Shown here: positions 8,749-18,858 of the stretch, piece by piece
How positions within the stretch are numbered: position 1 is the first letter of the stretch
Layout: every line of letters begins with the position of its first letter
Assembly: GCA_002049455.2 (NCBI GenBank)
Contig: KV919273.1
Span: 1-35,452 of the forward strand
DNA: 35,452 nucleotides
Reading direction: 5' to 3'
From: Porphyra umbilicalis
Taxonomy: Eukaryota > Rhodophyta > Bangiophyceae > Bangiales > Bangiaceae
Notes under the pieces: model-generated
Seen by the model: only the letters and a program-made list of their open reading frames with translations
The model's database searches: none
What the model was told of the DNA's origin: nothing
Translations under genes and position numbers: made by a program

Positions 8749-9267
8749 CTACTGGTTGTCTCCAAAGTAAGGATGCGTCGCCACGCAACCACTGCAGAGC
8801 AGGCCCGCACGCGAGTGCTGGTGGCACTCGTCGTAAGACGACGCGCCGTTTGCCAAGACGCGCCCCAGCCACCAGTTGCGCACGATAGGACGGACCATCG
8901 GTAGGAAGACCTTGAACTCCGCCGTCGGCTCGGGATCCTCCTCGCGCACACGGTAGATCTCCTCAAAAAAGCAGCAGATGCCCGTGCAGGTCCAGCATGC
9001 GAAAGAAAACTTGTTCATCTTGTCCCGCGTGCGTTGTTGGTAGCGGCAAGAACTGTCGTCGTGTGCATCCGGGCAGATGTCCAACAGGGTGTTGGCCACC
9101 TCCCACACCACACCCCGACCGAGGAAGATAGAGTAGGACGGTGCAGGAGAGTCAGCCGGAGGGGGCGGATGCTCGTGGGGTGCGTTGTAGCCTTGAAAGG
9201 AAGCCGCCGTCCAGGCGGGGGGCGCACGCGACTTGTTGCGGCGTCGGCGGCGTCGTCGCTCGATCAT
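8749..9267 (-). CDS. Cys-rich hypothetical protein, 172 aa
   Basis: ATG at 9267 on the minus strand; stop at 8749-8751. Residues 2-11 are strongly basic (IERRRRRRRN). The rest has balanced composition, including DICPDAHD, SFACWTCTGICCFFEE and DECHQHSRAGLLCSGC. The clustered Cys/His residues suggest metal binding, but no named zinc-finger spacing is evident. Aromatic-rich segments (PIVRNWWLGR) argue for a real folded protein rather than a GC shadow. It sits upstream, on the same strand, of the recombinase-like fragment at 8236-8340. The two could be parts of one decayed minus-strand gene, possibly with lost splice sites. No function is assigned. Confidence 0.45.
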   Translation of the reverse strand: MIERRRRRRRNKSRAPPAWTAASFQGYNAPHEHPPPPADSPAPSYSIFLGRGVVWEVANTLLDICPDAHDDSSCRYQQRTRDKMNKFSFACWTCTGICCFFEEIYRVREEDPEPTAEFKVFLPMVRPIVRNWWLGRVLANGASSYDECHQHSRAGLLCSGCVATHPYFGDNQ

Positions 9268-10311
9268 CTGGAAGTAAACTGACAGCTGGGCTGTCGTAAC
9301 GCAGCGGCCGCAACGTTGCAGGGGGGCGGGGTAGAGCGGGGCAGTCCAGCACCGAAAGCCTGGGCTTTGGACGACAAAGAGCTAGGGGGTGTGGGGAGTG
9401 GGGGCAGGGAGATGAACCGCGAACAGGGAGGCGCGGCTCGTGGAGGCGATGGAGACGAGGGCCAGTGAGCGGTCGATGGGCACGGATGCGGCTTGCACCA
9501 GGCTGGACACGGGCGCTTGCGACAGGCAGATCGCGCTCCGCGATTGCTTCCTTTGAGATCAAGCCGGACAGGTTACAGACGGCGGGGGGGTCCAATCAGA
9601 TTCATACAGGTAGGCTCCAATCGTACCTGGAGTACGTCAACTTATCTGAAAAAGCAACGTGTCCGTTCGTCAGCCACCGCTCTGGTGCTGTGCTCGCCGT
9701 GGCGTGCCCACGAGCTCTTCACGACTCACGATCAGCCACAAGATCCTCCTGGACCGCGTCCTTGCGCGCCCCTGCGGTGTGCGCCGCAGCTGCGGAAGAC
9801 AAGCCCTCCCCCCTCCTCGCTCTATAGATGGTCCCATGCCGTGCGGCAGCACACCTGCCTGCGCTCCCGCCTCGAGACGCCGCCATTGAACCCGCCGCCC
9901 CCTCTTTTCGCCGTCTGGGGGGATAGCAGCGGACCGGTGCCGAGATGTCGCCTGCGAAAGCGCGCCGGCGGGTGCCCCGGGGGCGAGGTGCCTCAGCCGC
10001 CGTCTTTTGGCGCCTTCGAAACGCTTCCAACGGGCTGTTGCAGCGGAGTTAGGTACGCAGTGTTGAAACGATGCACGCGATGCAGCGCCCGCGGCTGAGA
10101 CAGATGGGTGGGCGTCACGACCCGCTGTCGCTCAACGCATTGGTTGTGTGGCGTAGCTGACGTCACGGTTTGTGTCGTTATTACGTCGCGTGTCTCTTTG
10201 TCGTGCCCCCCCCCGCTCCTGTTCCGCTTTTGTTCTCCTGTACACCCCACTTCTATCCACTCCCGACGCTCCCCTTCCTCTACTGTCCTCTTTGCGTGTG
10301 GAATCCTTGGG
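9268..10311. other. spacer between divergent genes
   Basis: Divergent intergenic region between the Cys-rich ORF (minus) and the recombinase gene (plus). It must hold both promoters if both genes are live. No TATA box is obvious. Overlapping frames here are Arg/Pro-rich and unconvincing. Confidence 0.4.
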
Positions 10312-12912
10312 ATGCACCTACGTGCGGCGTCTGTGGACCGGCGCTCTATCCCTGCTGGTCCTCCAGCGTCCCCGGGCGATGGCGAGGCCAATGCGTCTTC
10401 ACTTGAGCATCCTGCGGAGACGGCGGGATCGTCCGCCGCCTTGCCGCTTCGCCCAATCTCCAACCCGCAGTCACTCGCGATGCAGCGCCTCATCTTATTC
10501 GAGTGCCACGACCAAGAGGAGACGGAGGAGATGAGCGCCGCCGCCGAGCGGCGTCGAGCGGAGCTCACTGCCCACCCCACCACTCCTACTGCCGCGGCGG
10601 ATGCGTTGCCGCCCCCTACTGCCGGGGTGGAGCCGGCCTTTGTTTTTTCGGTCGTCCCGCCAGTGGAAGAGCTCAAGGACGTCACCGACGTGTTTTCCAG
10701 CGCCTTCATGCTGGACGTCGTCAGCACCTGGCCCCAGCCGGTCGTGTCGCGCAAGCGGAAGCAGATGAACGCGGCGGGAAAGGATAGCTCGGGCGCCCGC
10801 AGGGGCGCGGACCGGGGCACCAATGCCTCCCTCAAGACGTGGTCCAGCCGCATCCGCACCGCGTGTGCGTTTGCTAACTTTGTGGGCTCGACGGTGTGCC
10901 TGCACAAGGGCCAGCCGCGCCCGACGGACGCGGAAATCGACCGCGGAGTCCGCAAGTTCTTCCGCTGTCTGACGGTGTACACAAAGCTGGTGGTAACCAC
11001 GTTCTTGGAGTGCCGCCGCAAGGGGTATGCCATCGCCGGCGGCGGCAAGGCTCTGAATGCCACCTCCCTCAAGGACTACTCCTCGGGGCTCACGTTCTTG
11101 TTTGCCGAGGCGAAGGAGGATGGGATGCGCGGCGTTACGGCTGTGGTTCCGGATTACTGCGAGCGGACGTCACCATGGCAGCCCAAGGGGGTGGCCGAGA
11201 TGGAGGAGGAGCGTCGTGCCCGCGTCGACTCCGGGGGCTACACCGGAAATCCCATGGCGACGGCGGACGTGCGGGACTTCCGTGGCGCCACCAACAAGGA
11301 GGCGCGCCACGACGGGGAGACACAGCTGACTGGGGCGGCCGTCACCCCCGAAATGATGGAGCGGTTGTACAACGAGATGGTGCGGGTCCACTCTCCTGTG
11401 GCGCGCACGGGCCAGTTCATGGTCAAGGACGCTGTCAACGCCTTAATTGGCGGGTTGGACAAAGACGCGGCCCGCCGCATCGTCCAGGCACGCACGTCCA
11501 AGGACTCGGGCGTCGGCGCGTCCCCGTTAGCGACGACCTCGGCTCGTCGCTGTCTTCCTGGTGCTCTTGGTGGCTCGAGCGCGGCAGCTGCCAACTCCGG
11601 CGTCCACTCGGATGGCGTGGGACGCTCCAATGTGGGCATCGGGAGGGACAGTGTCGACGAGTTAGCGGACAGAGAGGATGCGTCGGAGGTTAGCGAGGAC
11701 GAGAAGGATGCCAGGGGTCTTCCTGCCCTATTCAAGGCCCCCTCCAACGCGCTGGCGGACTTCTTGGTGTATGTCTTCTATGCATTTGCCTTCATCACCA
11801 TCGCACGGCCGATCACCCTTATCAACTTGAAGTTCAAGGACTTTTCTTTTCCAGACCTGTCTGTTGCGGAGAACGCCGAGTTCTTTAACTTGTACGTTGG
11901 CATGAGAGTCAAGCTCCCGTTGCTTTGTTTGCCCCAACGCTCCTTGTGCGTGATAAGCGGTGAAGCGCTCACAGTGTACACTGCTGTCCGGGACTTTGCT
12001 TTTTGCCAAGTTTGCAGACGCTGACGCTCCACATGCTTTGCCCATGTCCTGCTGCTGTCGACTGATGCCTCTTTTGCTCTGCTCTGTGCTTGTTTGCCTT
12101 TCAGGCATGAGCACCACAGGTTTCTTGAGGTGGCCCTGCGTGTCACCAAGACGGGGGCCTCCACCACGGACGTGCTACACGTGCGCATCTTCAGCTTCTT
12201 TGCAGACGTTTCTACAGAAGAGGAGAAGCACCATGGGGTGCAGGCCTTCGTGCAGTGTCCGACGGAGGAGCTCAACATCCCGCAGCTGTTGCAACCGGTC
12301 GTCCTCTTTGCCTGTTCTGCACCCGGTGTGCACATGGACATGGGCATCCTGGCGGAGCAACCGGTCTTCCCGAGCCTGTCTCTGCGAACGATGGCGGGCT
12401 GTGTCGCCTTTTTCAAGAAGCGGTCGGAGACGGAGGTGAACGGGCGTTTTGTCGCCGACTTGGCTCGAATCGGCCAGGACCTTGTGCTTGGCGAGCGGGC
12501 ATGTCGCATGTACGGCTTTCGTCGGGGCGGGGCGATGGCGCTCCTCGACCGGACGGGGCTGTACGAGCTGGTGATGAAGCTAGGGGAGTGGAACCCAACC
12601 TCCAACTCCTTCCTGCGCAACATGACGCAGATGAACACGCGCGGAACCCTGCGATCAACTTTGCGCACCTTCGCGCATGACGAGGTGACGCAGGTGGTAG
12701 CTCAGCTTGTGGCAACGTACAACTCCTGGGCGGTCGGCCTAGTTAGAGACCTTTGTACGCACGCCGGTTTTGAGGGCGGTGTGGCGAACCACTCCAAGAT
12801 GGTTGAGTTTGAGGCCAAGAACATCAAGGTCCTCGGCACCCTGATATGCGAGTGCGTGCTGACGTTGCGCAACGGCAAGGAGGAAGAGGCGTCGTCGGAT
12901 AAGGAAGACTAA
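10312..12912 (+). CDS. tyrosine recombinase of Crypton/DIRS type (two exons, 795 aa)
   Basis: Exons 10312-11891 and 12105-12912 total 2,388 nt, exactly 796 codons with the TAA-type end. The start is the first ATG of the frame (upstream starts are GTG only). Residues 1-160 are low-complexity with a basic SRKRKQ. A core-binding-like helical domain follows (RKFFRCLTVYTKL, LKDYSSGLTFLFAEAK). The catalytic domain has Arg-I in IARPITLINL (~R499), the beta-hairpin Lys in LRVTKTG just after the splice junction, Arg-II in YGFRRGGAMALL (~R667) and Trp in GEW (~W689), as in Crypton/DIRS recombinases that use Trp at the His/Trp position. His of HxxR is replaced by Tyr. The nucleophilic Tyr expected 7-10 residues after the Trp is not there (NPTSNSFLRN). 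Integrases of this class cut and rejoin DNA for element insertion. Family call is firm; activity is doubtful. Confidence 0.8.
11892..12104 (+). other. spliceosomal intron in recombinase gene (213 bp)
   Basis: Donor GTACGT at 11892, branch-like GCTGACG at about 12020, a long pyrimidine tract and acceptor TTTCAG ending at 12104. Splicing joins AACTT to G, giving an in-frame Leu codon and the continuous protein sequence EFFNL-HEHHRFLEVALRV. Without it the upstream frame ends in an unrelated tail. Confidence 0.8.
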
Positions 12913-13531
12913 AGGGGCCGTTGTAGTTCGCATGTTCCTTGCCTCGCACTCGCGGCTTTGGCGGCGGCACCGTGACCGCATCTGCATCCGGCAGGCAGCC
13001 GGCAAGAGCGCGGGCCGCCTATCCTGCCCCGCCTGACGGCGCCCCCTCTTTCAGCACGGCCATCGTCTCTTCGGCAGCTGCTCACGCACGCGAAACGTCG
13101 ACTTACCCTCCGTCCCATCCTCTTACCTCTTCAGTGGGTCAGGAGTGCCCTTCTGCTCGACCGCACCGGGGATGACGAGAACAGCTGTGAAGCAGGCAAG
13201 CCAGCACTTTTTGACGTCTAGTTGCGCTCGACGCTATAACGTAAAAGGACGAGGTGTGTGCCAGACAGATGTTGCCCACTTCATGTCGGGTGCAAGGGTG
13301 TCTGGGCTCAGACATCTTCAGACATACAGACACCTGAATGCACCAGACATGTCTGCCTTGGACTTGATTACGCCCAAGAGAAATTGAGAAGTGGGATGTC
13401 TTAGTTTTGTAACACGCCTCGTGCTAATCTAAGTAGAGCAGAGGGTTCTTCCCAAGATGATGTTCACAGACCGAGGCAAAGAAGAGTAAGGGAGCAGGAA
13501 ACACGTAAAGACGAAGACAGAGAGCCCGTAT
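12913..13531. other. convergent intergenic spacer
   Basis: Separates the 3' ends of the recombinase (plus) and helicase (minus). No gene seen. At 13310-13352 the word CAGACA/AGACAT recurs five times in about 45 bp. Both 3' untranslated regions and poly(A) signals must lie here, but no canonical AATAAA was recognised. Confidence 0.4.
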
Positions 13532-16176
13532 TCAATAAGGAACAAGGGAGTCGTGGAACGAGACCGCAACGCCGTCAACAATAATCTTGTCCTCGTCAAA
13601 GCCGACTAGGTGCAGGCCAGCCAAAGAGGGTGTGCGAGACAGTCCCGACAACGCTTGACCAGCAGCCCAAGCCATACTCAAGTCAACCGCGGCCTCGGAG
13701 AGTGTCCAGCCCTGCGCACCATGGATCGTCATCGCCCAAGCAAGCACGAGCGGCACTTGAGTCCGCGTGGCAGCCTTCTCCACACCGTCCAAAGCAACCA
13801 CGCTGGCGGTAACAGGCTTCACATCCACAGTGGCAAATCCCCCAGTCGGAAGCTCAAACCGTACAGTGGGGTACTGCATACACCCCACCCAAAAAAAACA
13901 AAGCACCACCCCCGAGAACCCGCCGGGACCCCGTCCCCCGCCAAGCAGTTAGATGGGACCAGAACAACCGCGCCCACACGCAGCTTCAAGACACGCACAA
14001 ACTTCAGTCCCTCATCCAGCAGGGTGCGCGCGCTGTCCAACGTGAGGTACTCCACCTTGACCTTGTCCTGCGCGTGGTAGGTGACGTTCGGTCCCGGTAG
14101 CTGCCGTAGCTCCTCCTCGTTTTTGTCCTTGGCCGGGATCGTGTGGCAGAAGAGCCAAATGGCGTTCGGCGGTGGTTTGGCCGACCGCCTTGTTGCCAAC
14201 AGCTGGATGTCCTCTGTCGTGTGTAGGCCGACCCGCATTCTCAATAACACGTCCAGGAGCTGCCTGTCGTTGATGTGCCTCCAGTGGGTGTCCAGAACGA
14301 TGGCGCGGTTGTCAAACGCCTCGCGCCACGCCCCGCTCAGGAACGCAAAGTTGCCAATCGGGGGTGCGAGCTGAAGGAAGTCCCCGGAAAACAGCACCAC
14401 CAGGCCACCAAACGGCAGAGCGCATCGCCACACGTCGCGTAGAACAACGTCCAGCCGCGTGATCAGCGCTGCCGACAGGGTTCCCACCTCGTCTATGACA
14501 AGGGCCATGGCAGAGCGCATCCGGTACTTCGCAGCGGGGGGGATGACCTTGGTCAATACCGTCTCGAGCGGCGTCGCCACGTCCGCGTCCCCGTTGACAA
14601 ACCCGGCCCACGCATGGACGGTCGTGCCGCCGACGAGCGCGGCCGCCACGCCCGAGCTCCCGCACACGCTGACCGACAAGCCAACGGCCCGCAGCGTCTT
14701 GACGACATCGTTGACGAGATGAGTCTTCCCGCACCCAGGCGGGCCCGTCAAAAACACGCACTCGTTGCCCGTCAAGAGGCGGCAAACCTTGCGCTCCGCC
14801 CCGACGATGGTCGTAGGTAGCTCGACGTCATTGGGAAGGGAGGCTACTGGTTGGCTGCGGGTTCCGTTCTTACTTGCTCCGGCGTACGTCCACGCGATTC
14901 GAGGCCGCCCCGAGGAGGTGCTGGCGGCACGTCCCTGACCGCCCAGCTTGACTCGTCGATGAGATGGAGCTGCAGTTGCCGCCAGTGCTTTCCCAAAACG
15001 AGCGGGACCTCCCACCGCGCCCGTCCAAGCCGCGACGCGAGATGGAGTAGCCTCCGCAGCGCGCTCGGCAATAGACCGACGGCCAGGAGCACACATGATG
15101 GAAGATCCGGCCTCCGATGCGACCCGTCGAGCCCCAGAGCTCGTCGGTCCGATCCGCCGCCGCTTGGCGCCTCGAAAACGAGCAGCGTGGTTGGCGGTGG
15201 GGCGCGGTCGGGACCGATCGTTGTCGTCACGGGTGTTGACCAATATCGGTGGAGCGGTGGTAGAGGTGGAAGCCTCCAGCGCAAGCCCGGCTACAAGGAC
15301 CCCCTCCGCGCCTTGGTGGTTGTGCAACTGGGTGAAAAAGTTAGAGATGCTCCCTGGGTCCGACAGGTCAACGACCGCCTCCTCCCCAGCAAAGAAGGTG
15401 CTCAAAAAAAAACCTTGTGATGGCAAAAAGGCGCGGGGAGGTGGCGGCCGTGGTCGGGCAGACGTTCCGGCTTTACCGGCAGGTTCTTGACGTGAGGCCG
15501 CCCAAAGGGCGGCCGCGTCGTGGTCGGGGAACAGGCGTAGGTGCAACCTCCACGGGCGCAGCAGATGCGTCCGCAGGTCGTCCGACGAAGTGGGGGAGGG
15601 CCCGTCCAAGACAAAAACGCGGCGCGCCGCGGGAAAGGTTGGCGAGCGGGTGGAAAGGAACAGCGATGGGGCGCGGGGGGGGGGGGGGGGGGGGGCATCG
15701 TGGTCGTGGGGCGGGGGGGAGCGTATCAGCGCGTCGTGCGAGCAACACAGGAACGGCGTGGTACGACTTGCGCGCTGGGAAAGATGGCGGGTGCCAGCGT
15801 CGAGGAGGAAAGCGTGCTGCGTTGGCGGTGCGCGGGGGAAGTCGGGTGATTGGCTGGCGCGTAGGCAGGAGCGGGGCACATACACGCTCTCATTGGCGCT
15901 TCGCGCAGTGGCACAGAATGCGGGATTCCTGTGGACCCGAGTAGCGCGCCACTTCGCGACGGCGGCGGTTTGCTGAATGGGGTCGTTTGGCCGGCCCGAC
16001 CGGGCCACGTTGAGCGCTGCCTGTGTAGGTCGCAGATTAGGCGCGCAACCCCTGGCCGGGGGAGCAGCATTGGACCACACGGGGGGGAAATGCGATTGAG
16101 TCTGAAATTGTGGTCGCCTCCGATCAGGTTGGGTGGTGGGGTGGCGTCGGCCGGGCCTCGTCAGATTTGAAAACAT
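13532..16176 (-). pseudogene. PIF1-family DNA helicase with one frameshift
   Basis: Minus-strand reading from ATG 16176 (an in-frame ATG; a shorter start at 15096 is possible). The N-terminal ~330 residues are Pro/Arg-rich with basic AKRRRIG. The helicase core starts ~460: Walker A GPPGCGKTHLV (~475), motif II VIDEVGT, motif III LFSGDFLQLAPP, motif IV LDTHWRHI. The frame then breaks at the C5 run 13909-13913. Adding one base in register restores GSRG followed by YPTVRFELPTG and motifs V/VI AWAMTIHGAQGWTL; total length then fits 882 codons. These are PIF1/RRM3-type superfamily 1B motifs (5'-3' unwinding). Usual TIHK is TIHG here. No HUH nuclease precedes it, so it is not a Helitron Rep-Hel. 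The frameshift may be real decay or a homopolymer sequencing error. Convergent with the recombinase. Confidence 0.85.
15675..15695 (+). repeat. G21 homopolymer
   Basis: Uninterrupted run of 21 G on the plus strand inside the Pro-rich N-terminus of the helicase frame (poly-Pro on the minus strand). It is prone to length polymorphism and assembly error, so the helicase start upstream of it is uncertain. Confidence 0.85.
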
Positions 16177-16440
16177 CCCGGCGGTGAGATGTGCTGCATT
16201 CAAGTTTGTGGGCCCAAGCAATATCTTGCGGAAGGGCCCGAGTGTTGGCCTGAGTGGGGAGATCGGGCGCCGGTCGGCTGTGTGGCCCAAATGAACGAAC
16301 AGGGGTGCTACATAGCCGAGTGCCCGCCGCAGGCGGCACCTGCACTTTACTCAGTTTCGCGCGACTGGCGAAACTGGGTTAACTTGACCGAAACTGGGCA
16401 CGCCCTCCCGCGGCGGCGGCGGCCGCGCCACCAGCGGCGT
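16177..16440. other. 5' flank of helicase gene
   Basis: No gene. It contains a short near-palindromic repeat at 16350-16395 (CGCGACTGGCGAAACTGGG and related GAAACTGGG words) and GC-rich sequence up to the TIR element at 16441. Confidence 0.35.
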
Positions 16441-17839
16441 CCCTACGGGAAAAATTTCCTGGATATCCAGCCACTTTGAAAAGCGCCGATCTGACACTCA
16501 GAGGAGTAATATTTCCATCTGTAGGCTCCAAGTCGATCCGCCGTATTCCGGTCGCGGGGGCCCTCCCGTCGTCAGGGATCCAGGAAAAAAGCTGGATCAG
16601 GTTGCACTTTGGTTGGCTCACAACGCTCCTCACTATACTGTAAGCACACACATGATTGGTTCTCTGCGTCCTCTGACACTGTTGCTTATAGTAGTTGATT
16701 TGAATGGTATTTATTAGTGCTGACATGTGAACCTACAGTCAAGTGCAATCAAGCAAGTGGAAATTAACATGAGCCGGTGAAGCGAGCGGCCCGAGCCCCC
16801 GCCCGCTTCCCCCCCCTGCAAAGAAAAGGCAAGGCACAAGAAGAGCAGACAGATGTAGACAGAAAAAGTACAGGAACATACGTTAAACACCACAGCAGAG
16901 AATAAGGTGCAGAAACAGAGCGAAGTGCAGAGCAGCGTGTACAGGTCAGTGGCCAGTTCAGACAGAACGACCCGGCAGTCGGACACTCCCCACTTACTCA
17001 CCCCTCCAACGGAGAGGGATCTGCGTGGTCGTGAAGTGGGTGCTCGTGACGGCGGCATCCAAATGGGCCAAGCCGACGAGAGAGGTCGCGGGGGCGGCGT
17101 CCGGCTGTACGCCGATGGTGTGGACGCGGCGCAGCGAGAGATGCCCCCGTCCCCTGTCTCCATCCCCTCTCCTCTTCCACCTCCCTCGTACTCCTCCCGC
17201 GCCTCTCACCCGTCCTCCCCTCCTGTCCCCCCGAACATATCCAGCTCAAAGGTTGGCATAAAAAAAAATCACAGCAAGACGTCTCACATGCGTCCACATA
17301 CCTTCACATAGGGCACGCTCCAAGGAAACAAGGGGGGGGGGATACGTGCCTGGGACAACGGCAATGACGGGGACAACAGGTGTGCGCGGGGGGGAGGGGA
17401 CGACCAAGATCCGGTCGAGATCTGAGCGGTACGGTGGTGCTGGCAGCGAGCGCCGTTGCAACAGCGCAGAAGCAGCCGATCTGGTTAAACGACGAGGGGG
17501 CGGGCGGCACACATCAGGAATGGGCGTCTGGGCGGGGGGAAGCTGCCCAAGGGCCGGCGATCTGGGCCACACACCGCGGCGCGGAAGATCGCCTAACGTG
17601 CAGCGCGTGTCGGGCGACAGACCGCCCGAGATCCTGGATTTTCTGACCAGCTGCAATTGTGGGGGCTGGCTCAGATAGCTTGGCATGATGCTTGCTGTTT
17701 GGCCCGCTCCAGCGAGCCGCTGGATCAGTCGAACGGCCTCTGTTTCCGACCGAAAAGGACTTCAAGGCCATCGGATCCGGCTTTTTCCTGGATCCCGGGG
17801 CCAAAAAAGCTGGATATCCAGCACGTTTTTCCCGTAGGG
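16441..17839. mobile_element. non-autonomous TIR transposon with CGT target duplication (1,399 bp)
   Basis: The left end reads CCCTACGGGAAAAA and is followed by CTGGATATCCAGC. The right end, reverse-complemented, reads the same with a 4-base difference between the two words. A second inverted block, GGGATCCAGGAAAAA(A)GC(T/C)GGATC, lies inside (16575-16598 and 17774-17796). The left terminus therefore spans about 158 bp, and the right has a deletion between blocks. CGT flanks both ends (16438-16440, 17840-17842), a 3-bp duplication. No transposase frame is visible inside. The 3-bp duplication and lack of CAC ends are compatible with a Harbinger-like MITE, but usual TWA specificity is not met, so the superfamily is left open. 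Confidence 0.8.
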
Positions 17840-18448
17840 CGTGCGGGTAGAGCGGCGTGTGCTGGGGGGCGGCGACGCTCTGGTCACGGGGGTGGCAGCG
17901 CGTTTGGCGCCGGTGGCCGCGGTTGGGGGAAGGGGGGGGAAGGGGGGGGAGGCGGAGCCCCGCGGCACGCTCCACGTCTTGACCGCCGACGGTCAGCTCG
18001 GCTCGGTTTTGTTGGGGCGGGGTGAGGACGGGGGGCTCGCTGACGCAGGGCGCCACCCGGTGTGAGGCGCGTGGATGTGAGAGTGGGGGGGGGATGAAAT
18101 GCGGCCTGCCGCGACCGCCGCCGCTGCGGCCGCTACCAGACGCCGACGCCGCCGCCGCCGCCGCCGCCGCTGCCGCCGCCGCCGCCGCTGCCGCTGCCGC
18201 TGCCGTCCCGACGGCGCTCGGCGCACGCGACGGCTGGCGCCGGCGCAGCGGCAGCGGCACCAGCCGTGGCACCCGCGCCTGCGGCCGTAGCTGGGGGGGG
18301 GGGGGTGGCGGCGTCGGCGTCTGGCAGCGGCCGTGGCGGCGGCGGCCGCGGGCCGCCCCTGCCGCGCCCCCCCTCCCGCCACGCGACGGCGGCTGGTCGG
18401 CTCCGTGGCCGCACGCCGCCGCCGCGGACGCGTCGGCGGGGGCGCGCC

Positions 18449-18466
18449 GGGGTGTCACGACACCCC
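18449..18466. repeat. 18-bp perfect palindrome
   Basis: GGGGTGTC-AC-GACACCCC: 8-bp arms around AC, six bases before the 38-bp array. The word GTGTCAC also appears (as GTGACACCCC) twice near 25370-25396. Confidence 0.7.
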
Positions 18467-18471
18467 CAGTG

Positions 18472-18623
18472 ATCTCGTGACTGACGACGCCGCCGGCGGC
18501 CGCGCCGCCATCACTCGTGACCGACGCCGCCGCCGCCGGCCGCAAGTATCTCGTGACCAGCGGCGGCAGCGGCGGCCGCGCCGCTATCTCGTGAGCGGCG
18601 CCGTCGCCGGCGGCCACGCCGCC
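18472..18623 (+). repeat. 4 x 38-bp tandem array headed by ATCTCGTGA
   Basis: Units start at 18472, 18510, 18548 and 18586, each exactly 38 bp. Three begin ATCTCGTGA and one ATCACTCGTGA, followed by a G+C-only tail of CCGCCGGCGGCC type. The head is better conserved than the tail, as expected for a binding site. The array lies 236 bp beyond the stop codon of the Harbinger-type transposase. Confidence 0.8.
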
Positions 18624-18858
18624 GTCAGCAGCCGGCACCGACTGCTCCTTGGTGGTCGCGTCGAATGTGGCGTCCGCCGCCAAGTACATGTGGCGAGTAC
18701 GAGGGTGACAGGGGGGAGGGGGCGGGGGACAGATGGTGACCGCGTCAGAGCGCACCCGCATTCTCACCTCCCACGCCCGCCTCTCCAACACCAGGAATAC
18801 CAAGATACTGCCGCCACGTGGGCGGTAAGCAATCGAAAAACGTGGACGTAGGCCCGCC

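Larger units (their letters stand above)
17840..18858. other. GC-rich region with (GCC)n and satellite array
   Basis: A long minus-strand frame (ATG 18689 to 17514) exists, but it is poly-Ala/Pro, crosses a 38-bp (non-triplet) satellite and runs into the TIR element. I do not call it a gene. (CCG/GCC)n occupies about 18128-18200. Confidence 0.45.

Noticed and set aside
9993..11072. 359-aa minus-strand frame over the recombinase gene
   Set aside because: Antisense shadow; the plus strand has recombinase motifs and a consistent intron.
13532..16176. Helitron Rep-Hel
   Set aside because: PIF1 motifs are present, but the N-terminal part has no HUH or tyrosine nuclease motif, and no TC/CTRR ends were seen.
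17514..18689. 391-aa minus-strand frame downstream of the Harbinger transposase as its second protein
   Set aside because: It crosses a 38-bp non-triplet satellite and a (GCC)n tract, and enters the TIR element at 17839; no Myb/SANT pattern.
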